A DNA stretch of 64,000 bases from Sphaerulina vaccinii. Lineage: Eukaryota > Ascomycota > Dothideomycetes > Mycosphaerellales > Mycosphaerellaceae. The position numbers and the translations under genes are program-made. The stretch is from the NCBI GenBank assembly GCA_022570795.1, contig JAKUDP010000028.1, positions 62,001 to 126,000 on the forward strand, written 5' to 3'. The first letter of the stretch is position 1; each line of letters begins with the position of its first letter. Below are positions 1 through 11,032 of this stretch, piece by piece. The notes below the pieces were generated by a model that ran no database searches, was not told the DNA's origin, and saw only the letters and a list, made by a program, of their open reading frames with translations.

Positions 1-43
1 AATGTGGCGATGGTGCCTTCTCGCTGACTTGTCTCTCACCCAG

Positions 44-117
44 GTCACAACCGCATCATCACATATACTCCAGTAGCTGCGGCTGTCGTACGGGCATTCG
101 AAGACCTGATGGCATAA
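44..117 (+). CDS. 3'-terminal exon of a truncated unknown gene
   Basis: Only the last exon is in the window. Bases 1-43 look like the end of an intron, with a CTGAC branch point and a CACCCAG acceptor ending at 43. The exon then reads about 24 codons, ending in residues resembling AAAVVRAFEDLMA before TAA at 115-117. Reading straight through 1-43 in the same frame meets a TGA at 25-27, which supports the splice. The tail is too short to assign a family, and the upstream part lies outside the window. Confidence 0.5.
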
Positions 118-357
118 GTTAAGCAAGACTGTTCAAAAGTGATGGCAGAAGCGAGTCGCGTCTCAACCACTTCAATTCGCAATCGCATAGCAACCGTTTC
201 TGCACAGACAACTTCTGCTTTGTCTTCACACGAACACGAGGGCCAACTTCACAAGTTCACTATTCGAAAAGCTCACATTTGGGGATCCTCCATCTCGACT
301 CTACACAGAGGGCCAACGCAGTCACATAATCTTCATCAACGCCGAGAGTTCCAACAA

Positions 358-414
358 GTAAGTTGCCATCAGGACTTTCATCTCCACTCCATTCGCTAAC
401 GCTAACTCGCGCAG
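358..414 (+). other. Probable 5'-UTR intron of the 422-784 gene
   Basis: GTAAGT donor at 358, tandem CTAAC branch-point copies, and GCGCAG acceptor ending at 414, eight bases before the ATG at 422. Joining the upstream sequence does not give a frame that matches the 120-aa protein, so I read it as a leader intron rather than a coding one. Confidence 0.45.
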
Positions 415-421
415 CGTCACA

Positions 422-784
422 ATGCCGACCAACATCTCCCCCACCATGCCCGCCATCAGCAAGAATTCGCTCCTCGAATCACTCGTCTGTGCTTCTTTCG
501 GCCTCCACTCCGGCGGAAAAGCAGTTCTGGATCTGGCCAAAATCTTCTTCGGCAATGTCCTAGTGGCCAATGCAGTCGAAGAGCGCAAGGAAGACGAGAA
601 GAGTGTGGGCATGAACGGAGATTATGGCGAGTCGGGAGCTCGTACTGCATTGGCGAGGGCTTACTTCCTTCTCATCGAGCATGGAGAGGATGCAAATGCT
701 GAGGATCTGAAGAAGATTGCGATTACTAGGTTTGTGAAGGCCGATTTTGAGGAACAGGTGGAGAAGATACGGGAGGGTTGGTGA
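422..784 (+). CDS. Hypothetical 120-aa protein
   Basis: An uninterrupted frame from ATG 422 to TGA 782-784; a second in-frame ATG lies nine codons downstream. The protein has a hydrophobic stretch around residues 17-45 (LLESLVCASFGLHSG and following), then a charged Glu/Lys-rich middle, and a C-terminal half with a helical look. There is no signal peptide pattern or motif I recognise. A well-formed intron just upstream of the ATG supports expression. It lies between the end of an unknown gene and another small gene on the same strand. I assign no function. Confidence 0.5.
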   Translation: MPTNISPTMPAISKNSLLESLVCASFGLHSGGKAVLDLAKIFFGNVLVANAVEERKEDEKSVGMNGDYGESGARTALARAYFLLIEHGEDANAEDLKKIAITRFVKADFEEQVEKIREGW

Positions 785-1321
785 TGCGATACAGTCCCGC
801 CTTTGTTTCAGGTCATGCCTATTGGAGGGCGCATTGTGGAATGCAGGAGGTATACTTGTATGACATCTGGCCAGACCGACTACTATTGGGACTCGACGGC
901 GCCGTCTTGGATATTCTGGGCTCTTCTGGCTGGCGAATCGGATTGAAAGCAGTGCAGGATACGGCACGTGTAGTGGTTTCGCGAATGGACCTTCTTGATT
1001 TCATGCGAGCTTGTACAACAGACAGTCAAACTCGAACACTGTGAGATCCATGTTCATTATACCAGACCGCTCAAACACCTCTTCGATCTGACTGTTGGTT
1101 CTGCCAGCATCACCTTCTCGAACTCGCTATTGATTGCGCCAGAGATATTCTTCTCAAGTCCTGTGCGTGCTGGCCGCTGCCAGATTCAAGGAGACAAAGG
1201 TCGTCCGCCAGTCTTGACGCTAGCGCCGCGCGCAAGCCGAGCAAGCAAACAAAGGCAGCAACATATAAGGATAGCAGAATACCGCACAAGCGGCCACCGC
1301 ATACCGAACCCGAACAATACG
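785..1321. other. Intergenic region
   Basis: I see no convincing gene here. It contains the 3' region of the small gene ending at 784 and the promoter of the three-exon gene starting at 1322. Open frames present in this stretch have no recognisable content. Confidence 0.5.
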
Positions 1322-1903
1322 ATGCCTCCCAAGTCTCAGACTCCAGCAGGCGGTGGAATCCAGGACATCAGCTGGAGCAAGCCACTTCCACTCGACACCA
1401 CCCGCGAGACTCTCGCATATGCCGTACGTAGTTCGACACCTTTGCTAATGGTATTGTATGCACTAACATCTTCTCAGAGGGATACCACATACCCAGGTAA
1501 GCAGTAAAAGGCCAAAAGCATGCCCATTGTCTTCCTGAGCTTGAGCCGGCTAAGGCGATAGACTCTATGACAGACCTGCCGATACACACCTGCGCCTTTT
1601 GAAAATACTTGCTTACCTTTACTTGCCACTTTTCCAGGCGTGTCCGAAGAACAGGAATTCGCCAGAGTCAATGAGTTCAACCTAGCTATGGAAGAGGAGG
1701 CGAAGGCTACTGAAGAGCGGATCAAGATGATGAACGCCAAGATCGCGGAGCAAAAGGTCCAGATTTCAGAGGAAGTCCAGAGGATGGCGAAGGGTGATCC
1801 AGAGCTGGTCAAAGCGATCGAAGATCTGAAAGCCACGATGAGGGGCAAACCTATTGACGAGATTGCAAAGAAGATGGAAGAGTTGCTGGAGAGTGGGAGA
1901 TGA
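1322..1903 (+). CDS. Small coiled-coil hypothetical protein, three exons
   Basis: Exons 1322-1423, 1478-1496 and 1638-1903 join in frame to 128 aa. Intron 1 (1424-1477) has a GTACGT donor and a CTAAC branch point. Intron 2 (1497-1637) has a GTAAGC donor and a TTTCCAG acceptor. The 19-nt middle exon is confirmed only by frame and splice signals. Residues 1-40 are polar and Pro/Gly-containing; residues about 45-128 are Glu/Lys-rich with heptad spacing and probably form a helical coiled coil (AKATEERIKMMNAKIAEQKV). I do not recognise a family. The spliced frame, which ends in LLESGR, is the main evidence that it is real. Confidence 0.65.
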
Positions 1904-2222
1904 AGTGAAGCGGCGCGAAACCAAAAGGGTCGCAGTTCCAACGTTACGATGAGCTGCGTGGTTACAATCGAGGCTTTGGCTATGCCTCTCTGCTACTCAA
2001 AGTCTTTGCATGTAACCCTCCCACTTTTCTCTGTTGGCATGGAGTGCAGTATCGTCGACAAAGATGCGAGAATTCGCTTTCCATTAACGCTGCATATCTG
2101 TTAGTATCTCAATTATGAGAAGAAACTCTGTTGGTCTCGCAGCTCTTATACAGAGTGAAATGAGACATGTTGAATTGCTGTCGCTTTTCGTTACTGAGCT
2201 TGTCATTCTGCCCAGTCGATGT
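1904..2222. other. Convergent intergenic region
   Basis: A 3'-to-3' interval between the small coiled-coil gene and the F-box-like gene. I see no further gene. Confidence 0.5.
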
Positions 2223-2747
2223 TCAGGTGAATTTGATTTTGAATGCCCAGAACCAGCCTCGACCGGCAAGGTCCAAATGATTGAGCTTGCCGATCGTCCC
2301 AATTTGTTCGATTTCGCACTTGACAAGTCCTCGTTTGCATGTGTCCTTCCAAAACTCGATATCGCAATTGCTATGCATTAAAAGAGTGCCCATTTTGTGG
2401 AGATTCGTGGCTCCAATAGCATGAAGAAATCGTCTCGGGCACGGGACGCTGTAGTTGTGAATCATTTCCCAATCGTTCAACGCGTAGAAGAGCGGGAGTG
2501 CCTCTTGTCGTAATACACGGCATGTGCGTGTAATGTTGGGTTGCAGAACCACACGAGCCATGTCCTTCATATCGGTCTGATGACCGATCACACTGGGTTG
2601 AGACTTGAGGACTGCGAACTCGCAGATTCTGATCCACAGCTCTGGCGGTAAGTCGAATAGTCGAAATGGCGTTCGTCGAAGAATGGCAATGTCCGAGACG
2701 AAGCAGTCCTCGAAGTCATCTGAAAGCAGGCTGAAGTCTCTGTCCAT
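2223..2747 (-). CDS. F-box-like protein of the fungal LPPELW type
   Basis: Single exon, 174 aa from ATG 2747. The same frame is open upstream only to a GTG, so 2747 is the better start. Near residue 32 the motif FRLFDLPPELWIRICEFAVL matches the short F-box-like head common in large lineage-specific ascomycete families. It is followed by a region resembling NITRTCRVLRQEALPLFYAL, the usual second block of these proteins. Family knowledge suggests a Skp1-type substrate adaptor, but most members are uncharacterised. The C-terminus is short and variable. It is divergently oriented to the Pso2-like gene. Confidence 0.65.
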   Translation of the reverse strand: MDRDFSLLSDDFEDCFVSDIAILRRTPFRLFDLPPELWIRICEFAVLKSQPSVIGHQTDMKDMARVVLQPNITRTCRVLRQEALPLFYALNDWEMIHNYSVPCPRRFLHAIGATNLHKMGTLLMHSNCDIEFWKDTCKRGLVKCEIEQIGTIGKLNHLDLAGRGWFWAFKIKFT

Positions 2748-3052
2748 ATCGAGATGCCTTGAAGCCGTCACTTTACAGCACGGTACAGCGAACGACAGGG
2801 GTGAGCTCCAGGATGGACTGACTTCTGCGAAAGATGTAAGACAGGACGGGGGAGAGCACAGAAGAGAGTAGAAGAGGAGGAGGAGGAGGTCAAAGTGGTC
2901 TTAGTCATCAACAAGGCAATCACGCAGTCACGCTTTATCGCGATACTTAGATCGCGTCGACATCGTCATTGGCTTCCTTCTCTTCACTACTCCTTCAAGC
3001 CTTTGATACTGTTGGCGATGTGCACAACACAGACCACTCAGAGGATGGAAGT
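2748..3052. promoter_or_regulatory. Divergent promoter region, F-box-like gene / PSO2-like gene
   Basis: About 305 bp between two divergent start codons, including a purine-rich GAGGAGG run near 2870-2890. No discrete binding site can be named. Confidence 0.4.
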
Positions 3053-5758
3053 ATGTTTCGCAAGCCTCGCGACGGACAGCAAGTCGAGCTAGGGAGGCCT
3101 ACTGGAGAAGCGAAGATAGTTCCTTTGCCACCAACGCGAAAGCCAGAAACGCCTGCCATGGCTACCAGAATCAAGGCGAGTAGCAAGGCCACGCCGCTGC
3201 CCACGATCGGACGACAAGGACCCAGCAGCAGCTCCAAGAAGCCAGCCACGCCGAAGAACAAGCTTGGTGGCAAAGGCAATGGCAGCATTCTCAGCTTCTT
3301 CAAGAAGTCAGAAGATGGTGGCGTTGCGGAGCCTGGTCTGTTTGTCGAAGACAGGCGTCCTATATCGTCGAGTCTGTTTTCGAAACATAGTGATAGTAGT
3401 GCTACCGTTGCCGACGTGGAGGACCACGCTTCTGGAGCCGACGGGTTGCGTTTCAACGAGCACGATGGACCCGTGAAGAGGCGCAAGATGAGCACAGAAG
3501 ATGCACCGGAGGTGGCGACTGAACCAAAGACACCAGCAGCGAGGCCGCGTAATCGAAGGGCAGGACCATTCTATGAAGAGTCGGACAGTGAGCAAGAAGA
3601 GGAGGCGCCGGAGGCCGTGATAGGTGTCGGTCAAGAGCCAGACGATACAATGGTAGCTGGGAGGATGCCGCTCCAAGAAGAGGCTGGATTCGAGGCACCC
3701 GCTGCTTCAATTGCCACAGAGGAGCGAGGTGATCCACCTAAGATGATCAAGGAAGAAACAAGCTACGACCCGGGCATAGACGAGTATGAAGAGTTTGGAG
3801 ACGATGATTTCGATGAAGACCAGTTCGAAGGGGGCGACGAATACCGCGAGCGTCGTTATATGGAAGAGCAGGCTCGGCTTGAGGCTGAATACGATGAGAA
3901 GGACTACGATCCATTGCCTGTGGAAAGCAACGTGAAGCGAGAGCCTTCTGGCGACGAGTCAGACGTTTCTGGAGACGCATCCACGTGTCCGATATGCAGC
4001 ATCAATCTGACTGGAGTCAGTGAGAAGGATGCCGGTGTGCATGTGAACAACTGCTTAGATGGCAATCCTACTCCGCTGCCGGTGCCAGTGCCCAAGAAGG
4101 AGGGTAAGGCAGCCACACCTACTCCAGTAAAGTCAGAGGATTCAAGTTCTGTGAATCAGTACAGACGCCCTGTGCGACCAGCTCGACCAGGCCAGGCAAA
4201 CCCATTCAGCTTAGGAGAGCCGTCCACGAAAGCGGGTGGAGGCGGTTCTGCATTCAACAAGCTGATGTCTGGCCACACCGAGGAGGCTGCTTGGGCTGAA
4301 GCTGCAGCGTCCGAGAACGCAGCACGTGGTAAGCCGTCATATCAACGCACTTGCCCATTCTACAAGATCTTGCCTGGCCTGTTCATCTGCGTGGACGCGT
4401 TCCGATATGGCGCTGTGCAGGGCTGCCAGGCGTACTTCCTCAGCCATTTCCACAGCGATCATTACATTGGCCTAACATCCACCTGGACTCACGGTCCCAT
4501 CTATTGCTCCAAGGTTACTGCAAACCTGGTGAAGCAGCAACTACGAGTGGATCCAAAGTACGTCGTGCCTTTGGAATTTGAGCAGCAAGTGGACGTTCCA
4601 GGCACTCGAGGGGTCAAGGTTACTATGATCTCTGCCAACCACTGTCCTGGCTCGTCCTTATATCTGTTCGAGAAGACCGTTGGCATGAAGCAGACCGGCG
4701 ACCCCCGTGTTCAGCGCATCCTTCACTGTGGCGACTTTCGAGCCTGCAAGATGCATATCGAGCATCCTCTACTGATGCCGGATGTCATGGACAAGGTAAG
4801 TGGCAAGACAGAAGAGCAAAAGATTGACGTCTGCTACCTGGACACTACGTATCTGAATCCCAAATATGCCTTCCCTGATCAAGAGGCTGTGATCAAGGCT
4901 TGCGCGGACATGTGTGTCTGTCTGAGCAAAGACACTGCCGACGAAGATGATGGTTGGGAGACGATGAAGAGACAGCGAGCTGGGGAGGGCATGACTAAAT
5001 TCATCCAGCGAGAGTCTTCCAACATCGAAGCTACTCCAGATCCTGCAAGTACGACCGACGCCGAGAACATGGCTTTAGAGAGGAACCCTCACGCAAGCCA
5101 GCAAATATTGTCCTCGCTGAAGGACAAGAAAGGACGAGGCAGGCTCCTGGTAGTGGTTGGCACCTATAGTATAGGCAAGGAACGCATCTGCTTGGGCATC
5201 GCGAGAGCTCTTAAGTCGAAGATATACGCTCCGCCCTCGAAACAACGCATAGTAGCGGCGCTGGAAGACCCGGAATTGGATTCACTCATGACCAACGATC
5301 CAAGAGAAGCGCAAGTGCATATGACACCTCTGTTCGAGATCCGCGCGGAAACCTTGGACGATTACCTCAAGGACTTCTGGCCGCACTTTACTCGAGCTGT
5401 GGGCTTCAGGCCTAGTGGTTGGAATTACAAACCGCCCAAGAGTCGTTTCACTGAGAGTCCGCTAGTGTCGACGGTGCTGAATTCGGACAATTGGAAGAGC
5501 ACATACAGTATGCGTGAGCTGGTGCCACAACGTGGTAGTTCGAGCAGAGCGAGTTGTTTCGGCGTTCCTTATAGTGAGCATTCCAGCTTCAGAGAGCTTA
5601 CTGTGTTTTGCTGCGCGTTACGGATTGATAAGATAATACCTACTGTGAATGTTGGCAGTGCGAAGGGTCGGGAAAGGATGAAAGCTTGGTGTGATCGATG
5701 GGCTGCTGAGAGGAAGAAGAATGGTCTGTATAAGATTCCGGAAGATGGCAGGTTTTAG
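3053..5758 (+). CDS. PSO2: DNA interstrand cross-link repair nuclease, Pso2/Snm1 family
   Basis: Single exon, 901 aa from ATG 3053; the frame stays open upstream only through a TTG. The first 300 residues are acidic and low complexity. They include a PIP-box-like GSILSFFKK near residue 79 that could bind PCNA. A UBZ4-type zinc finger starts at Cys312 (CPIC, ending HVNNC). The metallo-beta-lactamase fold follows, with HFHSDH at residues 465-470, then HCPGSS, HCGDFR and LDTTY. The C-terminal DRMBL block contains VPYSEHSSFREL. This architecture is that of the Snm1/Pso2 5' exonucleases that process interstrand cross-links in the nucleus. No catalytic motif is missing. A second Met at 3158 is an alternative start. 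Confidence 0.93.
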   Translation: MFRKPRDGQQVELGRPTGEAKIVPLPPTRKPETPAMATRIKASSKATPLPTIGRQGPSSSSKKPATPKNKLGGKGNGSILSFFKKSEDGGVAEPGLFVEDRRPISSSLFSKHSDSSATVADVEDHASGADGLRFNEHDGPVKRRKMSTEDAPEVATEPKTPAARPRNRRAGPFYEESDSEQEEEAPEAVIGVGQEPDDTMVAGRMPLQEEAGFEAPAASIATEERGDPPKMIKEETSYDPGIDEYEEFGDDDFDEDQFEGGDEYRERRYMEEQARLEAEYDEKDYDPLPVESNVKREPSGDESDVSGDASTCPICSINLTGVSEKDAGVHVNNCLDGNPTPLPVPVPKKEGKAATPTPVKSEDSSSVNQYRRPVRPARPGQANPFSLGEPSTKAGGGGSAFNKLMSGHTEEAAWAEAAASENAARGKPSYQRTCPFYKILPGLFICVDAFRYGAVQGCQAYFLSHFHSDHYIGLTSTWTHGPIYCSKVTANLVKQQLRVDPKYVVPLEFEQQVDVPGTRGVKVTMISANHCPGSSLYLFEKTVGMKQTGDPRVQRILHCGDFRACKMHIEHPLLMPDVMDKVSGKTEEQKIDVCYLDTTYLNPKYAFPDQEAVIKACADMCVCLSKDTADEDDGWETMKRQRAGEGMTKFIQRESSNIEATPDPASTTDAENMALERNPHASQQILSSLKDKKGRGRLLVVVGTYSIGKERICLGIARALKSKIYAPPSKQRIVAALEDPELDSLMTNDPREAQVHMTPLFEIRAETLDDYLKDFWPHFTRAVGFRPSGWNYKPPKSRFTESPLVSTVLNSDNWKSTYSMRELVPQRGSSSRASCFGVPYSEHSSFRELTVFCCALRIDKIIPTVNVGSAKGRERMKAWCDRWAAERKKNGLYKIPEDGRF

Positions 5759-5948
5759 ACAGCCAGCAGAGCGTTGTTCAGTAGCTTCGAATGAACAATC
5801 TATCAACTGTTCGTGTACATTTGATAGTCTGTAGTATATCCGGAGAGCTTGACCAGTGCGGCGACATTTGGCATTCCCGAGAAGTCCGAGAAGTGGGTCC
5901 TAATCAACCTCAAGCTTCTGATATTTTGTTTCGACAAGTCTCCATCCC

Positions 5949-7409
5949 ATGGCTGAACAAACCAACAGCACCGCGAGTGCTGCCACAACCGCAGATGGCG
6001 CTGCAAAGAGCGGGGCGAAGGCTGCAGCAGCTGCCTCTGAGCAGAATCCGGCCTTCAAAAAGATGGGACTCCCGCGACTGCGACTACCGTCAAGGAACTG
6101 GTCCATCTTCTGGGCCATCACGGGCTCGTTCGCTGGCGCCGTGATCTACGACAAGTATCAAACCAAGCGCATGCGCGAGAAATGGACCCAGCTCGTTTCA
6201 CACATTGCCGACGAACAACTCGACACCAAGACTCTGCCTCGCAAAGTCACGATATACCTGCAAGCTCCACCCGGCGATGGCCTCCGAACAGCACGCGAGC
6301 ACTTCCATCTATACGTGAAGCCCGTACTAGTGGCCGCTGCAATGGACTGGGATGTAGTGGAAGGCAGGAAAGAGGGCGATGTGCGACACAAGACCGCAGA
6401 GAAGATCAGGAAATGGCGGCGGAGAAAGGGCGAGGGTGAGCCTGTGGCCGAGGAGAACGATGGCACACTTACAGTAGAGGACCTGCGCGAGAAGAACGGC
6501 GATGTGGAGTATCCTGGGGTGGCAGGCGATATTGTCATTGGACGGCATACGTGGAAAGAGTATATTCGAGGTTTGCATGAAGGTTATCTTGGCCCTGCAG
6601 ATTCACCAAAGGAACCAGAGGTGGAATCGAGAACGCCTACGAAGCTGGAGGATGCCAATGATACACCAGGCTCTTCCTCTATTGGAGATGCTGCTGTGAA
6701 AACAGTAGCAGATACTGCAATCCGTAATATTGGCGATTCGCCTGTATCATCTCTGGACACTGTCGTGGGCGAGAGTGGCTCAACAGCAGATGAACCAACG
6801 ATCGCAGAAACAGCGCCTGAGGAGGCACAATCAGACGAAGACAAGAAACGTATAGAGGACGAAGAAGCGAAAAAGAAAGCAGAAGATGAAAAGCCCAAGC
6901 GACGATTCCCACCCTCGCCTATCTTACCCGAAGACTACGCAACAGCTTCACTCTCACCTCACACTCCTGAAATTCTTGGTCCGAGTGTAGGAGTACGCCT
7001 GCCACATCTGTTGGGATTCATGAACACTCCAATACGCATCGGCCGGTTCTTGAACAGGAGAAAGCTACAGGACGACATAGGCCGACAAGTAGCTTCCGCA
7101 GTTCTTGCCGCTCATCGTCCATGCACGACGGTAGCTTCCTATGATGATAGTAGCGCTTCAGACGCGCAGGTCGAAGTACCTGAACAAAAGGTTACCCTGG
7201 ACCATGAGGAGAAGGACTGGTATAAAGCTGTTCACAAGCCTCGCCAAGAGCATGAGGAAGGCTTATGGATAGAGCCTATAGTGCTCGATGAACGTATAGC
7301 AAATCGTATGCGTACCTTTGAGCTTACTGCTGAAGATAAGGCCCGAGCAAACCGTATAGCAGCCGGTCTGGAGAAATCAGCGACTAAGGATGAGACTCAT
7401 GAGAGTTAG
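5949..7409 (+). CDS. TIM54: Mitochondrial inner membrane translocase subunit Tim54
   Basis: Single exon of 486 aa. An Ala-rich N-terminus leads into the conserved GLPRLRLPSRNWSIFW block and one transmembrane segment at residues about 51-67, then the intermembrane-space domain starting YDKYQTKRMREKW. The motif LPRKVTIYLQAPPGDGL and the following residues match the Tim54 family. Tim54 is part of the TIM22 complex that inserts carrier proteins into the inner membrane. The middle (residues about 220-320) is an acidic, low-complexity linker. The C-terminal RIANRMRTFELT segment is also typical. It lies 190 bp downstream of the Pso2-like gene on the same strand. Confidence 0.9.
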   Translation: MAEQTNSTASAATTADGAAKSGAKAAAAASEQNPAFKKMGLPRLRLPSRNWSIFWAITGSFAGAVIYDKYQTKRMREKWTQLVSHIADEQLDTKTLPRKVTIYLQAPPGDGLRTAREHFHLYVKPVLVAAAMDWDVVEGRKEGDVRHKTAEKIRKWRRRKGEGEPVAEENDGTLTVEDLREKNGDVEYPGVAGDIVIGRHTWKEYIRGLHEGYLGPADSPKEPEVESRTPTKLEDANDTPGSSSIGDAAVKTVADTAIRNIGDSPVSSLDTVVGESGSTADEPTIAETAPEEAQSDEDKKRIEDEEAKKKAEDEKPKRRFPPSPILPEDYATASLSPHTPEILGPSVGVRLPHLLGFMNTPIRIGRFLNRRKLQDDIGRQVASAVLAAHRPCTTVASYDDSSASDAQVEVPEQKVTLDHEEKDWYKAVHKPRQEHEEGLWIEPIVLDERIANRMRTFELTAEDKARANRIAAGLEKSATKDETHES

Positions 7410-8687
7410 GAACCTCATGTTGTGCTCGCCATGATCCCAGAATTCTCCTGATTGCCAGACGCAGTGCCCTGGAGAGCATGTTCAGGTACCCAATGTACAT
7501 CAGGATAGAGATGGGGAGTACACTCGACTCTCTCAGCATGTAAGATAGTGTACAGAACAAACACAGAGGATCTGGACAATTCAGCCATACAGTCCGCAGT
7601 CCACGCACAAGTCAATGCATAAGACCACTTTGCACGCGTTTCAAGCAGGAGTTTGAGCGCATCTCTCGCCTTTCAGGCTCGTTCTGCGAATCTCATCGAT
7701 CTTTGCTAAACACTCTGAACAACGAGGTGCCTCGCGCAGTCGGGTATCGTACCTGTCTCTGCGCCTCGTCATCGTTTCCGGTCGGTTTAGAATACCTACC
7801 TCTCTCTCCTCCTCGCGGTCCTCCGAGGGTACTGACCTCGCTCGCAGGCTCGCATCCTTTGCCCAAGGTATTCATTAGAATTGATGAAAATTGAAGCCAA
7901 CCCAGCAGCCAGCAGGAGATAAGCTCAGGCACCTGAACTGTCGACTGTGGTTTGGACTGTCCGAATCCTCTTTGCAGAATCAACGACAAGCCCGAGAGCA
8001 TTGGAGTCTCGAATCGATTGTGTTGGCGGAGGCCTTTGAATCGTGCTTTCACTGTCAGTTCGATTCCTCAACCATTCGACAGAATGATTCGGAGCCAGTT
8101 GTAACATTCGTGCCGCTTTTGGTCGCCGTCGCCCTCATCGTTATCGGAAAATCTGGTTGATCTCACGCGTTTCCGAGCAATCCGAGTTCCTTCTGCCGAT
8201 CATGTGCACATTGAATCTAGGTGAGGTTACAATTGCTCTGAACATAACCACAGTCGCGAAGGCGAAGAGGTTCTACATATATCTTTCATGTGCTGCCGAG
8301 GGCTTTCTGAAAAGTGCATGCAACTGCAGACGTGAAGCGAACGGAAATGCTTGGCCAGCACCGGCGGAAGATGTCCGCGGTGAATTTGATTCGCTCGTTC
8401 GTATCAAAATCACTCCGCTAGACCTTCTACAGACAATAGTCAAACTCTCTCCGACTTGCCGGGTCTGCTTCGAATGATGCTGACGCTGGCCGCACAGGAC
8501 TGGCCTCGTCCGACTCCGCTCGTGGAACAGAACGCGGTAGGCATTCTCTAAAACATGTCTTCTCCTTGGTTGATTCGCACCCGTAAGAACGCCATACTGC
8601 ACGCACATACGCTGTTCCAACGAGGTGGTCCTTGCCGCGACTGCAATTATCATCGTTCCTCTGGTCTGAGTGAAATGGGTCTTCGAT
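7410..8687. other. Long intergenic region upstream of the Zn2Cys6 gene
   Basis: 1.28 kb without a supported gene. Open frames tile parts of it but most lack an ATG and none has recognisable content. It contains pyrimidine-rich stretches (for example around 7795-7830) and is probably a long promoter and leader for the transcription factor gene starting at 8688. Confidence 0.45.
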
Positions 8688-10631
8688 ATGCTCAGCGAAT
8701 CCACCACTGTGGTTGAACGGCCTCGGTCCGCCTCAATCAGCAGCTCCATCAGCACCTCTTCAAACGACCAAAAAGTGGTCATCCGAGATAAGCAACTCGC
8801 TGCCAAAGCAGAACGAAGGCCTGGCCATCAAAGAAGATATGCACCCAAGACGAGAACTGGCTGTATCACATGCAAAGTAAGTGCGTTTCCTCTTGCCATT
8901 GCTTCAGAGCTGCCCCGTATCTTGTCGTCTCGGCGCAGTCCATAGTGCAACTGTGCGAGCGCACACCACGGACTTGCCGCATTGGGGCTCCTTTGCGCTG
9001 GCATATGACCCTTTGGCTTCTGCAAGCACTGTATTGAGAATAGCTAACACGTTCTCTCTCTACTTCATCAGATCAGAAGGGTAAAGTGCGACGAGGACAA
9101 GCCGCATTGTAAACGATGCACCACCACAGGCCGAAAGTGCGATGGCTATGCACAGCTGGGCGAGTCGCCCAACAGACCCAAGTCACCAGAGCCCTTGACT
9201 GTGGCATTGGTGAACGATGTATCAAGTGATGCTCTGGAACGAAGGACATTCGACTTCTTCCGTGCTCGAACTGCTCCATGTGTTTCTGGCTACTTCGCGG
9301 ACTCCGTGTGGGATAGACTGGTACTACAACTGAGTCACCAAGAGCCTGCCGTACGACATGCCATCAATGCCTTGGGAGCCCTCCACGAGGAGCGGTCACT
9401 GCGGAGAACGGCTGGTGCAGAAGGCATCGATGTGTCGCTGGTCAAAACTGGCTTCCCAATTCTACAATATTCCAAGGCACTCAATGAGATGCAAGAGCTT
9501 TTGAAAAGTGGCAAAGCATCTTTGGATGTGATTCTACTATGCTCACTATTATGCATTCACTTCGAAGCACTGAGGGAGTCCTTTGTTCCTGCTCTAATGC
9601 ACGTCGAAAACGCAATACAGCTGCTCCAGTCGACAACAACATTTGATGCCCGGAAAGTAAATCCAAGCCTGGTTCGGGCGGTCATGCGTATGGATCTACA
9701 AGGCACATTATACCTTGGCTCACGAGTGCCTGGAATGCCATTCTTTACCGCGGCCACAGACTCCATATTACCTAGCTCCTTCCATGATCTCACTCACGCT
9801 CGAGATCTTGTCAATACCTGGACAAGTCGACTGTTCCACTTCATGCGGACCATTGGCGACCACCACAAGTTCAGATTTCCTGGCAACTTCCCGATCGATG
9901 CGCTCGCCCAAGCACATGAGCTGGAACAGATGTTCCTAAAACTGGACACTCTGCTATGGGAGTTCATGCACAAACCTACTGCCAAGCTAACCATAAGAGA
10001 GCAACATGGCCTCGGCATGCTCCGCAGTCGCACGAAGATGAATCGCATTCTCGCTGCTTCCAGCTTATACACGGAAGCTTGCTATTTCGACCAATTCCAA
10101 GATGAGTTTGAGAACATACTCACCATCTGCATGTATATCATGGGCTCTGACAACGCAGATCGAAGACTCTTTTCGGTCAGCCTGGACGAAGGACTAATCC
10201 ATCCTCTATTCTTCTGCGCAACACATTGCCGTGATGGCAAGATCCGACATCAAGCTTTAGCTCAACTCAGGAAACTCCCCGTACGAGACGGCATCTGGCA
10301 TGTCGAAACAACAACTCGGACAGCCGAGATGTGTATAAAATTCGAAGAAGCGCTATGCGACAAAGCACCTGGCGCGGCCGTCTGCTCTGACATTCCCGAA
10401 TGGCGAAGAGTCCACTCCGCGTCTTTCGACCAAATGGGCGACGAATCCGCCCCAAAAAAGAAAGTCATGGTCAAACTACGATCTCGACCAAATGGCATGG
10501 ATGGCGAGTGGGTAGACCACGAAGAATACATTGATTGGTTAGTTCCAAGCCAGTATAAGATGCTTCGCGAGAATATGGGGCTCCTTCTGAAAACTTCTCC
10601 AACAGTTCCTTCTCGGGCGACCCGTCGATGA
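8688..10631 (+). CDS. Zn2Cys6 fungal transcription factor
   Basis: Two exons, 8688-8876 and 9072-10631, give 582 aa. The 195-nt intron (GTAAGT donor, ATCAG acceptor at 9070-9071) splits the zinc cluster after CITCK and is essential. Joined, the cysteines fall at residues 59, 62, 69, 76, 79 and 86, which is exactly C-x2-C-x6-C-x6-C-x2-C-x6-C. The basic RRYAPKTRTG lies just before. The rest resembles the C-terminal part of fungal regulators (SHQEPAVRHAINALGALHEE), found in many uncharacterised Zn2Cys6 proteins. The target is unknown. GTG at 8670 is open upstream, so ATG 8688 is chosen. Confidence 0.88.
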
Positions 10632-11032
10632 TTAGAATACAACAAATCTACTCGAGATTCAAGCCAGTGGGAGGAAATTCAAGGAAGGAACTTAGCAAGT
10701 TGAGCAGAAAGGAGAAAGTAAGGGTCACTGAAGTAAGGTAGCATGAACAGATGGGAGAGATAGAGGGCAGGCAGTCCTGGATGGAGGATACCACTGTAGA
10801 TATATGTCCAACCTTGCGAGCTCCTGATCTTCAACTTGGCTTAACTCTTACTCTCTTTCCATCGTGATCGTGATATCGCGAACACGACGCTCGGGCCACA
10901 CCCGTCATCCCGCTTGCCCGCGCTATCGTCACTTCATGCTGCCAACCCGCATACCTTTCCATCTCTCACATCAAAGCGCTCTTGTCGCATAATGTGTGTG
11001 TTCGCGCTGGAGGCAGCGGTGCGCACGGAAGA
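10632..11032. promoter_or_regulatory. Promoter region of the Mdm1-like gene
   Basis: About 400 bp between two plus-strand genes. A CT-rich tract (around 10840-10862) and several C-rich blocks precede the ATG at 11033, as in many filamentous-fungus promoters. No gene seen. Confidence 0.4.

Noticed and set aside
8030..8075. tRNA-like T-loop (GTTCGATTC)
   Set aside because: No paired T-stem and no D-arm or acceptor stem at the right distances.
7703..8477. Three plus-strand open frames tiling the region upstream of the Zn2Cys6 gene
   Set aside because: Two of them lack ATG starts or recognisable content, and no splice pattern joins them into a protein.
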